This document shows, one piece after another, positions 19,696 through 27,734 of a stretch of DNA of 42,908 bases. The stretch is from an uncultured Clostridium sp. Its GTDB lineage: Bacteria > Bacillota > Clostridia > TANB77 > CAG-508. Where the stretch lies: positions 1 to 42,908 of the forward strand of contig CAOJRU010000015.1 of assembly GCA_948442365.1 (NCBI GenBank), written 5' to 3'. The notes beneath the pieces are model-generated. The model searched no databases and was not told where the DNA came from. It saw nothing but the letters and a program-made list of their open reading frames with translations. A program made the translations under genes and the position numbers. Within the stretch, counting starts at the first letter, position 1; each line of letters opens with the position of its first letter.

Positions 19696-20094
19696 TTAAA
19701 AACTGGTTGCTATTTCATAAACTATTTTTAAAATATTGCTAATTCCAAATACCATGATTGCCCCTAATAGATATGGCATGAGAGTCTTTTTATATTCTGC
19801 CTTTTCTTCTATACTTCCCATCATGTATTTGACTCCTAAGACAATTAAACAAATAACAGCAAGTAAGGAACCAATTGTTTGAGCAATGCCCAAAATAATA
19901 CCTACCATATCTGAAAACTTTGTGGATACTTCTTCCGCTTCTGCATATTCACTTAAGTCTCCCAAAATTTCACTTTTGGTAGTAACTTTAGATGGACTGG
20001 CTGTATTATATGTATATGTGTTTATTGGAATAAATCCTACTATTAAAAATAAAATGATTGTTATCAATATTTTTCTACTTTTTATTTTACTCAT
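19696..20094 (-). CDS. VirB2/TrbC-like pilin, second paralogue
   Basis: The 132-residue protein has a signal-like N-terminus (about 7-26), a 35-residue hydrophilic stretch and two membrane segments (about 63-86 and 103-125). They are joined by VKYMMGSIEEKAEYKK, nearly identical to the loop of the downstream pilin. It lies 12 bases after the larger pilin-domain gene and shares its transcript. Tandem pilin paralogues suggest major and minor subunits, or alternative subunits; which is which cannot be told from the sequence. Confidence 0.75.
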   Translation of the reverse strand: MSKIKSRKILITIILFLIVGFIPINTYTYNTASPSKVTTKSEILGDLSEYAEAEEVSTKFSDMVGIILGIAQTIGSLLAVICLIVLGVKYMMGSIEEKAEYKKTLMPYLLGAIMVFGISNILKIVYEIATSF

Positions 20095-20106
20095 GCTCTA
20101 TCCTCC

Positions 20107-21180
20107 TTACATACTTTCTAGTATAATAACTACTATCTTCCATATGCCGAAAGCGCCAAATACTACCAAACATCCAACAAGATAAGGAACTAGCATTTGC
20201 TTATAAGTTGCTTTTTCTTCTATGCTTCCCATCATATATTTAATACCTATTATAATTCCAACTACTAATGCGATTGCTACCCCAACTGCTAAAAAACAAT
20301 TATAGAGAATCGTTGAAAATTGCTTTAATGTTTCATCATCATATTTATTTTTTCCTCCTTTAGTTAAAAAATCATCAGCATCAGAAATCATATCATCTAA
20401 ACTATCCGCTGACGTTCCTGAATCACTTTTGGTTGGTTTTCCATAAATTGCTACATGACCATCTGCTGTTTCAATAGACCCCCAATAAAATTCATAAGCT
20501 TTTAAACAAGTTTTATATAAGGTGGTATCTTTACCTCCTCTTTTTATTGCTTTGTTTAATTGAGCTTTCCAATCTTCTTCAAGTCCTTCTGGAATTGATT
20601 TTTTTTCTAATATATGATTTGCAACTTGATAATCTGTATACCCTTTATATTTTTCTTTAAGCTTTTCTTGCTCTTTCTTATATTCCTCTGCTCTTTTTTT
20701 ATCGTCTTCTGTCATATCTGATGTCTTTTTTATTTCAAGTTGATCCGCTTGTATACTAGGATCTTTATCCTCCGTAAAAGCATTCGTATTCTTTTTAGTT
20801 ACTGCATCTATTACTGTAATTTTTCCATCATCTACTCTTTTTTGGAATTCGCTATAAAAAGCTACATACCAATCATCTCTTACTCCTCTTGTATTTGAGT
20901 CAAGATCATCTGCATTATAATAATATAAAGTATTATTAGCACAACGTCTATAAATGGTAATGATATCTTCCTCACTCCACTTACTCCATGGTAAAAATTC
21001 TGAAGCATGCTCCAAAGCTTCTCTTGGTATTCCGTTTGCTACATATTCTTTGTTTTGATATTTTGCTACTACCGCCATACCACTAGCATTTTTCTCTCCA
21101 AGATTTACAGCAAAACTTATATTACAAAAAAACAGTGTTACTATTATTATAGTGGTTATTACTTTGCCTATTTTCCCCAT
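20107..21180 (-). CDS. Large protein with a C-terminal VirB2/TrbC-like pilin domain
   Basis: The 357-residue protein has a signal peptide (cleavage probably after SFA near 24). A largely helical, charged extracellular region of about 240 residues follows that I do not recognise. It ends in a C-terminal pilin domain with two membrane segments joined by IKYMMGSIEEKATYKQ, the same loop as in the two small pilins. The start at 21180 is chosen because AAAGGAG lies seven bases upstream and the signal peptide begins there; a longer frame reaches 21288 but overlaps the promoter. It is the first gene of the cluster. A tip or adhesive pilin is a reasonable guess: the pilin domain would anchor in the fibre and display the N-terminal part. 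Confidence 0.7.
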   Translation of the reverse strand: MGKIGKVITTIIIVTLFFCNISFAVNLGEKNASGMAVVAKYQNKEYVANGIPREALEHASEFLPWSKWSEEDIITIYRRCANNTLYYYNADDLDSNTRGVRDDWYVAFYSEFQKRVDDGKITVIDAVTKKNTNAFTEDKDPSIQADQLEIKKTSDMTEDDKKRAEEYKKEQEKLKEKYKGYTDYQVANHILEKKSIPEGLEEDWKAQLNKAIKRGGKDTTLYKTCLKAYEFYWGSIETADGHVAIYGKPTKSDSGTSADSLDDMISDADDFLTKGGKNKYDDETLKQFSTILYNCFLAVGVAIALVVGIIIGIKYMMGSIEEKATYKQMLVPYLVGCLVVFGAFGIWKIVVIILESM

Positions 21181-21216
21181 CCTTTTTCTCCTTTCTGCTC
21201 TATTCTCCATACTTTC

Positions 21217-21245
21217 ATTATACATTATTATTCTTAATATTACAA
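21217..21245 (-). promoter_or_regulatory. Promoter of the T4SS-like cluster
   Basis: On the - strand, TTGTAA (21240-21245) and a perfect TATAAT (21217-21222) are separated by 17 bp. The predicted start is about 30 bases upstream of the first pilin ATG. This is the only good promoter I see ahead of the cluster. Confidence 0.7.
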
Positions 21246-21299
21246 TAATCTTCCTTTTTTTTATAAAAATGTTATGTTTCTGTAACATATTTTAAATTA

Positions 21300-21334
21300 T
21301 AAAAAGCCTTAGTTTTCCATCTATAACTAACGCT
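21300..21334 (-). terminator. Terminator of the tRNA-Ser operon
   Basis: The stem AGCGTTAGTT / AACTAAGGCT, with one mismatch and a ten-base loop, is followed by a T run on the - strand. It lies five bases past the CCA of the tRNA 3' half, so it is the terminator of the tRNA gene now split by the element. Confidence 0.7.
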
Positions 21335-21338
21335 CTTT

Positions 21339-21399
21339 TGGCGGAGATGAGAGGGTTCGAACCTCCGCGCCGCTTTCGCGACCTAACTGTTTAGCAAAC
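21339..21399 (-). pseudogene. 3' half of the split host tRNA-Ser(GCT)
   Basis: It reads from the anticodon loop (GTTTGCTAAAC) through the variable arm and T-arm (GGTTCGAACC) to acceptor CATCTCC, discriminator G and encoded CCA. There is no 5' half next to it. Its acceptor pairs perfectly with the GGAGATG of the orphan 5' half at 28015-28054, and its anticodon-stem strand ACAGT pairs with that half's ACTGT. It was cut off by the integrated element. Confidence 0.85.
21389..21399. repeat. Left attachment core of the integrated element
   Basis: The 11-bp GTTTAGCAAAC spans the anticodon loop of the split tRNA gene. It is repeated directly at 28015-28025 (right core), and once more inside the element's own tRNA at 27906-27916. 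Confidence 0.8.
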
Positions 21400-21460
21400 C
21401 TTTACTTCTTCACCCTTTTTCCTTGATATATAGGCATTTCTTGTTTTTTAATATATAAAA

Positions 21461-21480
21461 TCCAGTAATTTTCCAGTTAT
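21461..21480. repeat. Putative integrase arm-type sites, left end
   Basis: Two near copies of CCAGTTAT (21462-21469 and 21473-21480) lie about 65 bases inside the left core. The same pair occurs near the right end at 27755-27774. Paired short repeats near both ends are what a tyrosine integrase with an N-terminal arm-binding domain would need. Confidence 0.45.
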
Positions 21481-21610
21481 AAGGGCTTTTTTACCATAAA
21501 AATATAATAATTATTCTCTATTTGTTGAAAGTATTATACTATAATTTATTATAGATGTTCAAGTATTTCCTTCAAAAAAGAAACAGTAATACTCCTGTTT
21601 CTTTTCTAAT

Positions 21611-22988
21611 TTATATATTCATTGCAATAGGTAATACATTTTGGTACTTTTCTAGTTCCTTTGTTCTAGTTGCATTTACCTTATTTCCATTTTTCATGAT
21701 TTGTTCCTTTGCAAATTCTGTGTACCAATCTCTTGTTACTTTTATATCTCCATGCCTTAAAAGAATACTCATATACTCTAATGGTACATCATTTAATAAC
21801 CCCATATAACAAAAACCATGACGCAAACAATGTGATGTTATTTCTTCCCAATTATTTATCTTCAATTCTTCCATGACTTGTTTTATTCTGTCATTAGTAT
21901 CATTTCTACCTATTTGTCTATAAGTATTAGTTGTAAACATTGGGTCAGTTTCTTTAAATTCAATACCTAAACTATTTGCAAGTTGCATTTGCCTTTGCTT
22001 ATGCAATAATAATATTGTAAGTAATTCTTTAGGAATAGGTACTGTTCCGATATGATGCTTCTGTTTTTAATTCAGTATATTCATTTTGTCTGCCAAGACT
22101 TACAATCTTACCATCTTTAAATTCAAATTGTTTTACTGATAGATAATTTTCGTCAAACCTTATTGCACACTCTTTTACTAAAAGGTCATCCCACCTTAAC
22201 CCTCTTACTTCACTTACTCTACTACCAGTGTATAGTTGTGTTAGTATATCAACAAACCATTTTTCCACACAACACTTAACCACTTTATCCTCATCATCTG
22301 GGTCAATGTGTTTCCTTTTATTTTTCTTCTTGGTTTTTGGTAATCTTACTGTTTCGTCCTGCAATGGATTTTCCTTTATTATTCCATCTTTCTTTGCAAA
22401 TACTAACATATTATATATATGGTTTTTAACTTGATTTACAGTATATTCTGAAACATCATTGTATAATGCTATCAACTGCTCCTCTATAAAGTCAAATGTT
22501 AAGTCTTTTACTTTCATTTGGTATTCTTTTCCTGCTTTATTTATAACACCTAATCTTTTCTTGATGTGGTCACATTTTTGCACATAATCTGCAAATGTTG
22601 ATTCAACTATCTGATTTCCCTTTACACCTTTTCTTCTATAATTCCATAACCAATAATCAACATATTCTATTACTGTTATATCTGGGTCAACTTTGCTCTT
22701 ACTTCCTTTTTGAGATCCTATTTCAATCAATGTGATTTCATTAGTAACCTTATTTATTTTTATGTCTATAATGTCATTTTCAAGGGGTTCTAGTGCTTTC
22801 AACTGATATTTTATGTGATTGATTTCTGTTTCTGTTGTTCTGGTAAATGACTTTGCTATACTGTCACCATTTCTTTTTTTCACATCAAGTGTTCCTTCAT
22901 AGTTACCATTATCTAATTTTCTTAGTCCTCCCCAACCCTTTTTCTGTCTATCTCTACCTGATTTTACTTTATGTTCTGTCTGTTTCAC
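21611..22988 (-). pseudogene. int: Tyrosine integrase, one-base frameshift
   Basis: Two adjacent reading frames (22988-22029 and 22006-21611) are one integrase of about 458 residues. The N-terminal part has an arm-binding-like region and a SAM-like core-binding domain. The catalytic domain keeps the first Arg (TGSRVSEVRGLRW), the HCLRHGF box, and LRHGD followed by Tyr in DWYTEF. After TEASYR the expected continuation TVPIPKELL is one base out of frame: an extra base at about 22046 gives an early stop. All catalytic residues survive in the two pieces, but only the second carries the nucleophile. Either the gene is newly dead or the base is a read error. It is the element's last gene, 14 bases after xis. 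Confidence 0.88.
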
Positions 22989-23002
22989 TATTCCTACCCC
23001 CC

Positions 23003-23191
23003 TTACTTTATAAATCTGTTACTATTATCTACAAACCACTTATCTAGTGCTTCTCTTTGAATAATTACTACCCTCTTACTTCTCATGCATGGAAAACCAT
23101 CTAAATGTGTCATCTTACTCATTAACTTGGTATTTATACCCATATACTCTGCTGCTTCTTTTATATTAAAATAATTATTTTTTTCTTTCAT
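23003..23191 (-). CDS. xis: Excisionase-like winged-helix DNA-binding protein
   Basis: The 62-residue protein has the small MerR/AlpA/Xis-type fold: YFNIKEAAEYMGINTKLMSK is the helix-turn-helix, and the wing MRSKRVVIIQREALDKW follows. Such proteins bend DNA at attachment sites and set integrase direction toward excision. The position 14 bases before the integrase gene is typical. Starts of this size are uncertain, but a GTGG-like site lies ahead of the ATG at 23191. Confidence 0.75.
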   Translation of the reverse strand: MKEKNNYFNIKEAAEYMGINTKLMSKMTHLDGFPCMRSKRVVIIQREALDKWFVDNSNRFIK

Positions 23192-23227
23192 TTGCTACCA
23201 CCTTATAAATTAAATTTTTATAAGGTT

Positions 23228-23342
23228 GAAATTCCTTTGCCATGAATATAGTTATCTGTTGCTACTGGCGGGAATTAAAATATATTACATGAAATTCCTT
23301 TGCCTAAAATCTGCAACTCTATAAACTGGCGGGAATTAAAAT
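23228..23342. repeat. Paired repeats after the rep gene, candidate replication origin
   Basis: Two units (23228-23281 and 23291-23342) each begin GAAATTCCTTTGCC and end ACTGGCGGGAATTAAAAT, with unrelated middles of 22 and 20 bases. Within each unit the ends form an imperfect inverted repeat (AATTCC...GGGAATT), so each can fold into a hairpin. They lie 75 bases past the rep stop. Repeated hairpins beside a rolling-circle-type Rep gene are candidates for its binding or nick site. Confidence 0.6.
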
Positions 23343-23415
23343 AATATTCTTGTAACATGCTACTGTTAGCTTATATGCTAGTTTTAAAGTTTGTCAAGTC
23401 CCAGACTTTCTAACT

Positions 23416-24495
23416 TTAAAACAATTTACTTTCAGTCCCATGCTTACAACTTTCTCTTAAAGTAAAATTTTCTAATACCTCAATATTCCAATCTTTACCT
23501 AATTCCTCATCAAGTGTTAAAGGGTTTATATTCCTTTCCCTTATCTTCTTGATGTGTTCACTAAATGCGGATTTATATGGGTAATTTTCTTTTGTATAGG
23601 TATAACCTTTTTCATTTATGCTTTTTAACAAATTACATAACTTATTTCTCATACTGCTACTTAATGTCTGGTCATTCTTAATCATTTCTATCGCAATATC
23701 AATTCTGTAAAAATTCTCACTAAATACTATTTGTGAAACATATTTATCAAAATAATAATTGGCAACATACTCATCCAGATAAGTATATAAGTCTTTTGGA
23801 ATATAATATTTATTCTTTTCTGCATTCAATTTTCCGTTTTTTACCTTAACTTCTGTTCTTAAGGTGTTTCTATAATTATCATATTGACTTCTACTTATTT
23901 GTCCATGTTTCAATTGTTGTAACTGTTCCATGTCTTTGTTATATATTTTAACTTGTACTGTCTTATTTGAATGTGATTTATAAGTAACTGTGTATTCATT
24001 TTCATTATCTGTTGTATCTATTTTATAATGCTTACTTTGTATGTATCTTGGTGCAATTGTCAATAGTTTTTTGATTAAATAAAATATACCACGATGTCTA
24101 TATTCATAGTCCCTATTAAATTCAATCCTCATTAAAGGCATGTTAAATTTAAAGTGGTTTAAGATTGTGTATTCAATCTCAAAATAGTTATGCAATACTG
24201 CCTTGACCTCTACTATTATTGTATCTGCTAATCTATCTATTACTGCACCATGTTCTAACATGATATTTAAACAATAATGTTCATCTGAATAATAGAAATT
24301 ATATAAACCACATTTACCATAATAACTTATGGTTTCTATGGTTCTATATTCACCATTACTTAATTTAATTTGTTTTTCCTCTTGCTTCCTGTGCAATTTA
24401 CTTTTTAACAACTTTATCACATGCACTGCATTAGGCTGAGATAAACATTCAAATAATACAACACCTACTTCTAATGTATCTGAAATGTCTTCCAT
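23416..24495 (-). CDS. Replication initiation protein resembling the phage gene II/X family
   Basis: The 359-residue protein resembles phage/plasmid replication proteins of the gene II/X (Phage_CRI) type. Clues are MRIEFNRDY near residue 122, TVQVKIYNKDMEQL near 180, and LRTEVKVKNGKLN near 212, in the expected order. Such proteins nick one strand to begin rolling-circle replication. I cannot point to the catalytic Tyr with certainty. The start has AAAAGGAG ahead of the ATG at 24495. It is transcribed from the promoter at 24610-24637 with a leader of about 110 bases holding a repeat. It is followed by an 11-bp inverted repeat overlapping the stop codon (23381-23422). Confidence 0.5.
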   Translation of the reverse strand: MEDISDTLEVGVVLFECLSQPNAVHVIKLLKSKLHRKQEEKQIKLSNGEYRTIETISYYGKCGLYNFYYSDEHYCLNIMLEHGAVIDRLADTIIVEVKAVLHNYFEIEYTILNHFKFNMPLMRIEFNRDYEYRHRGIFYLIKKLLTIAPRYIQSKHYKIDTTDNENEYTVTYKSHSNKTVQVKIYNKDMEQLQQLKHGQISRSQYDNYRNTLRTEVKVKNGKLNAEKNKYYIPKDLYTYLDEYVANYYFDKYVSQIVFSENFYRIDIAIEMIKNDQTLSSSMRNKLCNLLKSINEKGYTYTKENYPYKSAFSEHIKKIRERNINPLTLDEELGKDWNIEVLENFTLRESCKHGTESKLF

Positions 24496-24551
24496 TAGTA
24501 ATTTTCTCCTTTTATTCTATTCTTTTTACTACACCTAACCTAGAATAGTAT

Positions 24552-24631
24552 TATAAAAAACTAATCTAGGAAAAGACACTTGCTAGTGCAATTAGTAATA
24601 TAAAAAACTATTATAGGAAAAGACACTTGCT
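24552..24631. repeat. 33-bp direct repeat in the rep promoter and leader
   Basis: Near-identical copies at 24552-24584 and 24599-24631 share TATAAAAAACTA and GGAAAAGACACTTGCT and differ at a few bases. The second covers the -10 and spacer of the rep promoter. The first lies in the leader and forms part of an inverted repeat CCTAGA/TCTAGG (24539-24570). They fit operator or iteron sites through which Rep or another protein controls rep. Confidence 0.6.
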
Positions 24632-24637
24632 GGTCAA
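24610..24637 (-). promoter_or_regulatory. Promoter of the rep gene
   Basis: On the - strand, TTGACC (24632-24637) and perfect TATAAT (24610-24615) have a 16-bp spacer. The -35 overlaps the stop codon of the 22-codon frame at 24634-24702, and the -10 lies inside a 33-bp repeat copy. Confidence 0.65.
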
Positions 24638-24702
24638 GGTGGAATATACCTCTCCTTATTTGCATAATCTAAATTTGGTCTAAACATGATATAGTTGTTC
24701 AT
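24634..24702 (-). CDS. 22-residue small open frame ahead of rep
   Basis: The peptide begins MNNYIMFRPNLDY and ends ERYIPP. GAAAGGAG sits six bases before the ATG, as good as any site in the element. The stop codon overlaps the -35 of the rep promoter. It may be a leader peptide, a small regulator or a real element protein. No family is recognised, and conservation is the only test of whether it is a gene. Confidence 0.4.
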   Translation of the reverse strand: MNNYIMFRPNLDYANKERYIPP

Positions 24703-25034
24703 GACTTTCTCCTTTCTTTTGAAAATCTCCTCATAATATATAACATGTTTAGATTTCATTTCTTGAATGAAATTACCAATCATTTTTTATGTAATCCTTG
24801 ATACTGTAGAAATAAAAAATTTTTTTTTTTAATATGTTTGTTATAAAATATAATAAAAAAAGATAGATACAATTTTGATGTATCTACTCTTTTACTTCAT
24901 ATTTAATTTTATATGTTATGCTAACAAACGTCATTGCCCGTCAATCAATTTTTATAACTTTGCTAATATAATTTTATATATATAATAAATTATTCTTTAA
25001 TAAGATTTCTAATAAAATACTGCTACTCTATTTC
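24703..25034. other. Non-coding spacer between the nuclease-like gene and the small frame
   Basis: This AT-rich stretch holds the terminator at 24854-24889, an 8-bp inverted repeat with a 5-base loop at 24753-24773 (ATTTCATT/AATGAAAT), which could be an operator for the small frame and rep, and an A/T homopolymer run near 24817-24832. I see no gene. Confidence 0.6.
24854..24889 (-). terminator. Terminator after the PD-(D/E)XK-like gene
   Basis: The perfect stem TAGATACA / TGTATCTA is followed on the - strand by a T run. It separates the upstream half of the element from the rep-xis-int part. Confidence 0.7.
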
Positions 25035-25814
25035 TCATTCATAACATATAACATCCTCTTCAACTTCTTTTATAATTTCATTAGGTACTTCTGCTATTGG
25101 TAAAATATATACTGAATTAAGTCTAGGATTATAAATTCCTAATTTAGTAATTGCTGAAAATTCTGCTTTTGTTGAATGTTGTCCCATTATCCAATACATT
25201 AACAATTGTAATGTATGTTTATTGGTTGGCTTTGCTTTTGAAACTTTAAAATCCCATAAGGTATTCTCTGTAAGATAATCTCCATCTCCACTATCTACTG
25301 TTTTAGTATAACCTTTTTCTTCAAATGTAAAACCATCTTTTGTTATTGGTCCATATTCTTTCCAAAATTCAATACTTCTCTCAACCATGATTTTAATATT
25401 ACTAATAGTATTATTATCTGGATTTGTTTCATTTGCTGTTTTTGCCATTAATGCACTTATTGGGTTTCTATACCAAACATCAAATGTGACTGCTTTACAT
25501 GCATTTGTAATTGAATTATTATCCAATCCTTTAATTTGTGATAAATATGAATCTATCTCTTTTACTGCATTTGCTTTTCCTAATTTAGTTGCACATACTG
25601 CTCCCATATAAGATATTTCAAATGCTTTTGATATATCTGCTCCCATTACAAATCTTGTTAAATAATCTACTACCATTCCTATAACAGTCGCATGTATATT
25701 TTCTTCTTCTGCTAAAACATTTCCATCATTTAATTCTATAACTGAAAATTGTGATGGTTTGATATAACCTCCTCTAGGTTGTTTTACTTGATTAATCCTT
25801 CCAGTAACATTCAT
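25035..25814 (-). CDS. PD-(D/E)XK nuclease-like protein
   Basis: The 259-residue protein has a Cas4/RecB-type pattern in its C-terminal half: GDGDYLTENTLWDFKVSK, in which the first Asp and the D-x-K are the metal and catalytic positions, then KHTLQLLMYWIMG, matching the downstream QxxxY helix. The N-terminal half is helical and unfamiliar. The ATG at 25814, eight bases after AAGGGGA, is preferred over the in-frame ATG at 25856. It could act in element replication, defence or DNA processing. The fold is recognised from motifs only, and activity is not assured. Confidence 0.5.
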   Translation of the reverse strand: MNVTGRINQVKQPRGGYIKPSQFSVIELNDGNVLAEEENIHATVIGMVVDYLTRFVMGADISKAFEISYMGAVCATKLGKANAVKEIDSYLSQIKGLDNNSITNACKAVTFDVWYRNPISALMAKTANETNPDNNTISNIKIMVERSIEFWKEYGPITKDGFTFEEKGYTKTVDSGDGDYLTENTLWDFKVSKAKPTNKHTLQLLMYWIMGQHSTKAEFSAITKLGIYNPRLNSVYILPIAEVPNEIIKEVEEDVICYE

Positions 25815-25972
25815 GTTTAAGTCCCCTTTCAACAAAATATGATATAATAGTACCATTTTTTTATAAAGATTTCAAGTAATACTTCTATTTATGTATTATA
25901 TTAAATTTCCTAAAAATTGAATGTCACATAAATAAATTATAAATAATAAAGTAAAGATTGGGATAATCTTTA

Positions 25973-26353
25973 CTAATTTTCTTTATCTTTAATTTTTATA
26001 CCTTGGTCAAGTGTTTTTGCCATTATGTATCCAAAATAAAACATTTTCTCATTTTCTAATGCTCCCATTTGCATTTCTATTTCCCAATACTTCTCAAATA
26101 AAGTTTGTTCTGCCTCTGTAAATGTTTTATCTAATATATCAAAAACTTGTATGCTTTTTGTTCTTAATTTGTCATATTCTGAATCTGTCTTACAAAAATC
26201 CTCTTCAAAATATTCATAAATTTTTTGCAATAGTGATATATTATTAAAATATAAATCAATATCTTTTGCTACATTTGTTTCAAATACATTATCAAAATGG
26301 GTCATTAACTGTTGTATCTTCTGTTTTCTTTCTTCTATGCTCTCTCTTTCCAT
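25973..26353 (-). CDS. Small helical protein of unknown function
   Basis: The 126-residue protein is predicted almost wholly alpha-helical, acidic and cytosolic. The end EIEMQMGALENEKMFYFGYI recalls small helical proteins common in Firmicute mobile elements (DUF6809-like), but I would not assign the family. GGAGG lies 11 bases before the ATG. Gaps of 158 and 286 bases separate it from its neighbours, so it may have its own promoter. Confidence 0.6.
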   Translation of the reverse strand: MERESIEERKQKIQQLMTHFDNVFETNVAKDIDLYFNNISLLQKIYEYFEEDFCKTDSEYDKLRTKSIQVFDILDKTFTEAEQTLFEKYWEIEMQMGALENEKMFYFGYIMAKTLDQGIKIKDKEN

Positions 26354-26639
26354 TTATACCAACACCTCCTACTTCTCTAAAATAAGTTTGCAAACCTTGT
26401 AATGCTAGTATATAGGCTACTTTCTGAATTCACAAGTCCCTCATTTTAAAAACTTTCTAAACTTTTATGCTAATATTTTCAATCATAAAATTTCTATAAG
26501 TTTCAAAATATGTCAAGGGTTTTTATATTGATTTTATATTTTTGCTATTACTCTTTTATTGCTTATAATATAAAAATGGTTTAAATTAAATCCTCGCAAC
26601 ACACGAAATATAATATATGATATTTTCATTACACTATAT

Positions 26640-27176
26640 TTATATTTTGCTGGATTTCAAAAACTTTTGTCTTATTTTTATCAATTCCTCATAACTTTCT
26701 ATTTTGTTATTTCCACTACCTCTAATCTTCATTGCATATCTAAAAGATGTAAATTTATATCTTGATAAAGTTTCACAAGATGTTGTTTCTATATCTGTAT
26801 CAACAAAAGGTATGGCTGGTTTTCCATATTCATTATAGGCTTTAACTACATAAGGGCTAGTCCTATTTGGTATGTGAATTTTACCAAGTATCTTTTTAGG
26901 TTTTAATGGTGCATTATACATTACTTGACATCGTACTTGTAATCGTTTTGCAATATTTACTGCTAGGCTTTGGTTTCCTATAATTGCAATCTTGTGTGTA
27001 TCTTTAATTAAAAACATTGGTATTTTTAATAAATCAACCCATGCTACTAATTGATTGAATAAACCATAATTAAGGTCATCTAATATTGTAATTGTTGGGC
27101 TAGTGGTTAATTTTGAATATGAAATGATTTCTTGCATTGATACCTCTTGTAATTCCAAGAATTCTAATTCTTTCAT
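26640..27176 (-). CDS. Unknown protein of the element
   Basis: The 178-residue protein matches nothing I recognise. Its middle (residues about 30-75, PTITILDDLNYGLF then HKIAIIGNQSLAVNIAKRL) alternates strands and helices like a Rossmann-type fold. The C-terminal third is basic. It has no membrane segment. AGGAGG is ten bases upstream of the ATG. It follows the next gene upstream by only 2 bases, so the right-hand genes of the element form one operon. Confidence 0.6.
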   Translation of the reverse strand: MKELEFLELQEVSMQEIISYSKLTTSPTITILDDLNYGLFNQLVAWVDLLKIPMFLIKDTHKIAIIGNQSLAVNIAKRLQVRCQVMYNAPLKPKKILGKIHIPNRTSPYVVKAYNEYGKPAIPFVDTDIETTSCETLSRYKFTSFRYAMKIRGSGNNKIESYEELIKIRQKFLKSSKI

Positions 27177-27178
27177 TT

Positions 27179-27436
27179 TTAAAATTCCTCCTCTATACCA
27201 AGTATAATTTTAAATATTCTATCTAATGTAAAACTGCATATCTCTGCTAATTCATAAAGTGTTGTTAGTTCTTCTGCTGACATACTCTGCATATTTATTG
27301 TTTCAACTATATTGCTAGATGTATTTCTAATATTACTTATTACTTCTAAAAATAACATTGGGTCTGTACCTGTTATTGTTCCCTTTAATGCTTCTTGTAA
27401 TTTCTTTCTTTTTAAATTACTCTTTGTATTTAACAT
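27179..27436 (-). CDS. Small helical protein of unknown function
   Basis: The 85-residue protein is helical throughout, with a basic start and a possible coiled coil (about 30-80). AAAGGAGG precedes the ATG. Its start overlaps the end of the upstream gene by 20 bases and its stop is 2 bases before the next ATG, which indicates coupled translation. The family is unknown. Confidence 0.6.
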   Translation of the reverse strand: MLNTKSNLKRKKLQEALKGTITGTDPMLFLEVISNIRNTSSNIVETINMQSMSAEELTTLYELAEICSFTLDRIFKIILGIEEEF

Positions 27437-27650
27437 TTTCCAAGACCTCCTTTCCTATAATGTAATCTATCTTATCTAATAAAATTACTATTTTAGAAGA
27501 CAAGATGGAAATATACTTATAGTCTGTATAATTTATATCTGTTACCATATCTAAAAGTGAATAAATATTATTTAATATTCTTTTAGAATAAATTACATCA
27601 TTTTCAAATGATGTATCTTTTATATTTTCTTTTAATTCCACTATGTGCAT
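27417..27650 (-). CDS. Small unknown protein, first gene of the element operon
   Basis: The 77-residue protein is mostly helical and cytosolic. The ATG at 27650 is chosen because AAGGGGG lies six bases upstream; a longer frame to 27707 has no site. As the gene nearest the right end it would be the first transcribed. No family is recognised, but a size and position like this often belong to a regulator. Confidence 0.5.
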   Translation of the reverse strand: MHIVELKENIKDTSFENDVIYSKRILNNIYSLLDMVTDINYTDYKYISILSSKIVILLDKIDYIIGKEVLENVKYKE

Positions 27651-27734
27651 ACAATCCCCCTTGCCTAATAATGAAAGAATAAAATGGAAAATATGATAGA
27701 ATACCATTTCATTAATATTTTACTTAAAATAAAA

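Noticed and set aside
6792..21180. Complete conjugative element (ICE)
   Set aside because: No relaxase, coupling protein or oriT is seen, and the only integrase belongs to the separate 6.6-kb element whose boundaries exclude this cluster.
23218..23345. CRISPR array
   Set aside because: There are only two units with 20-22-base middles, each unit made of two separate conserved ends, and no cas genes nearby; a Rep-site repeat fits better.
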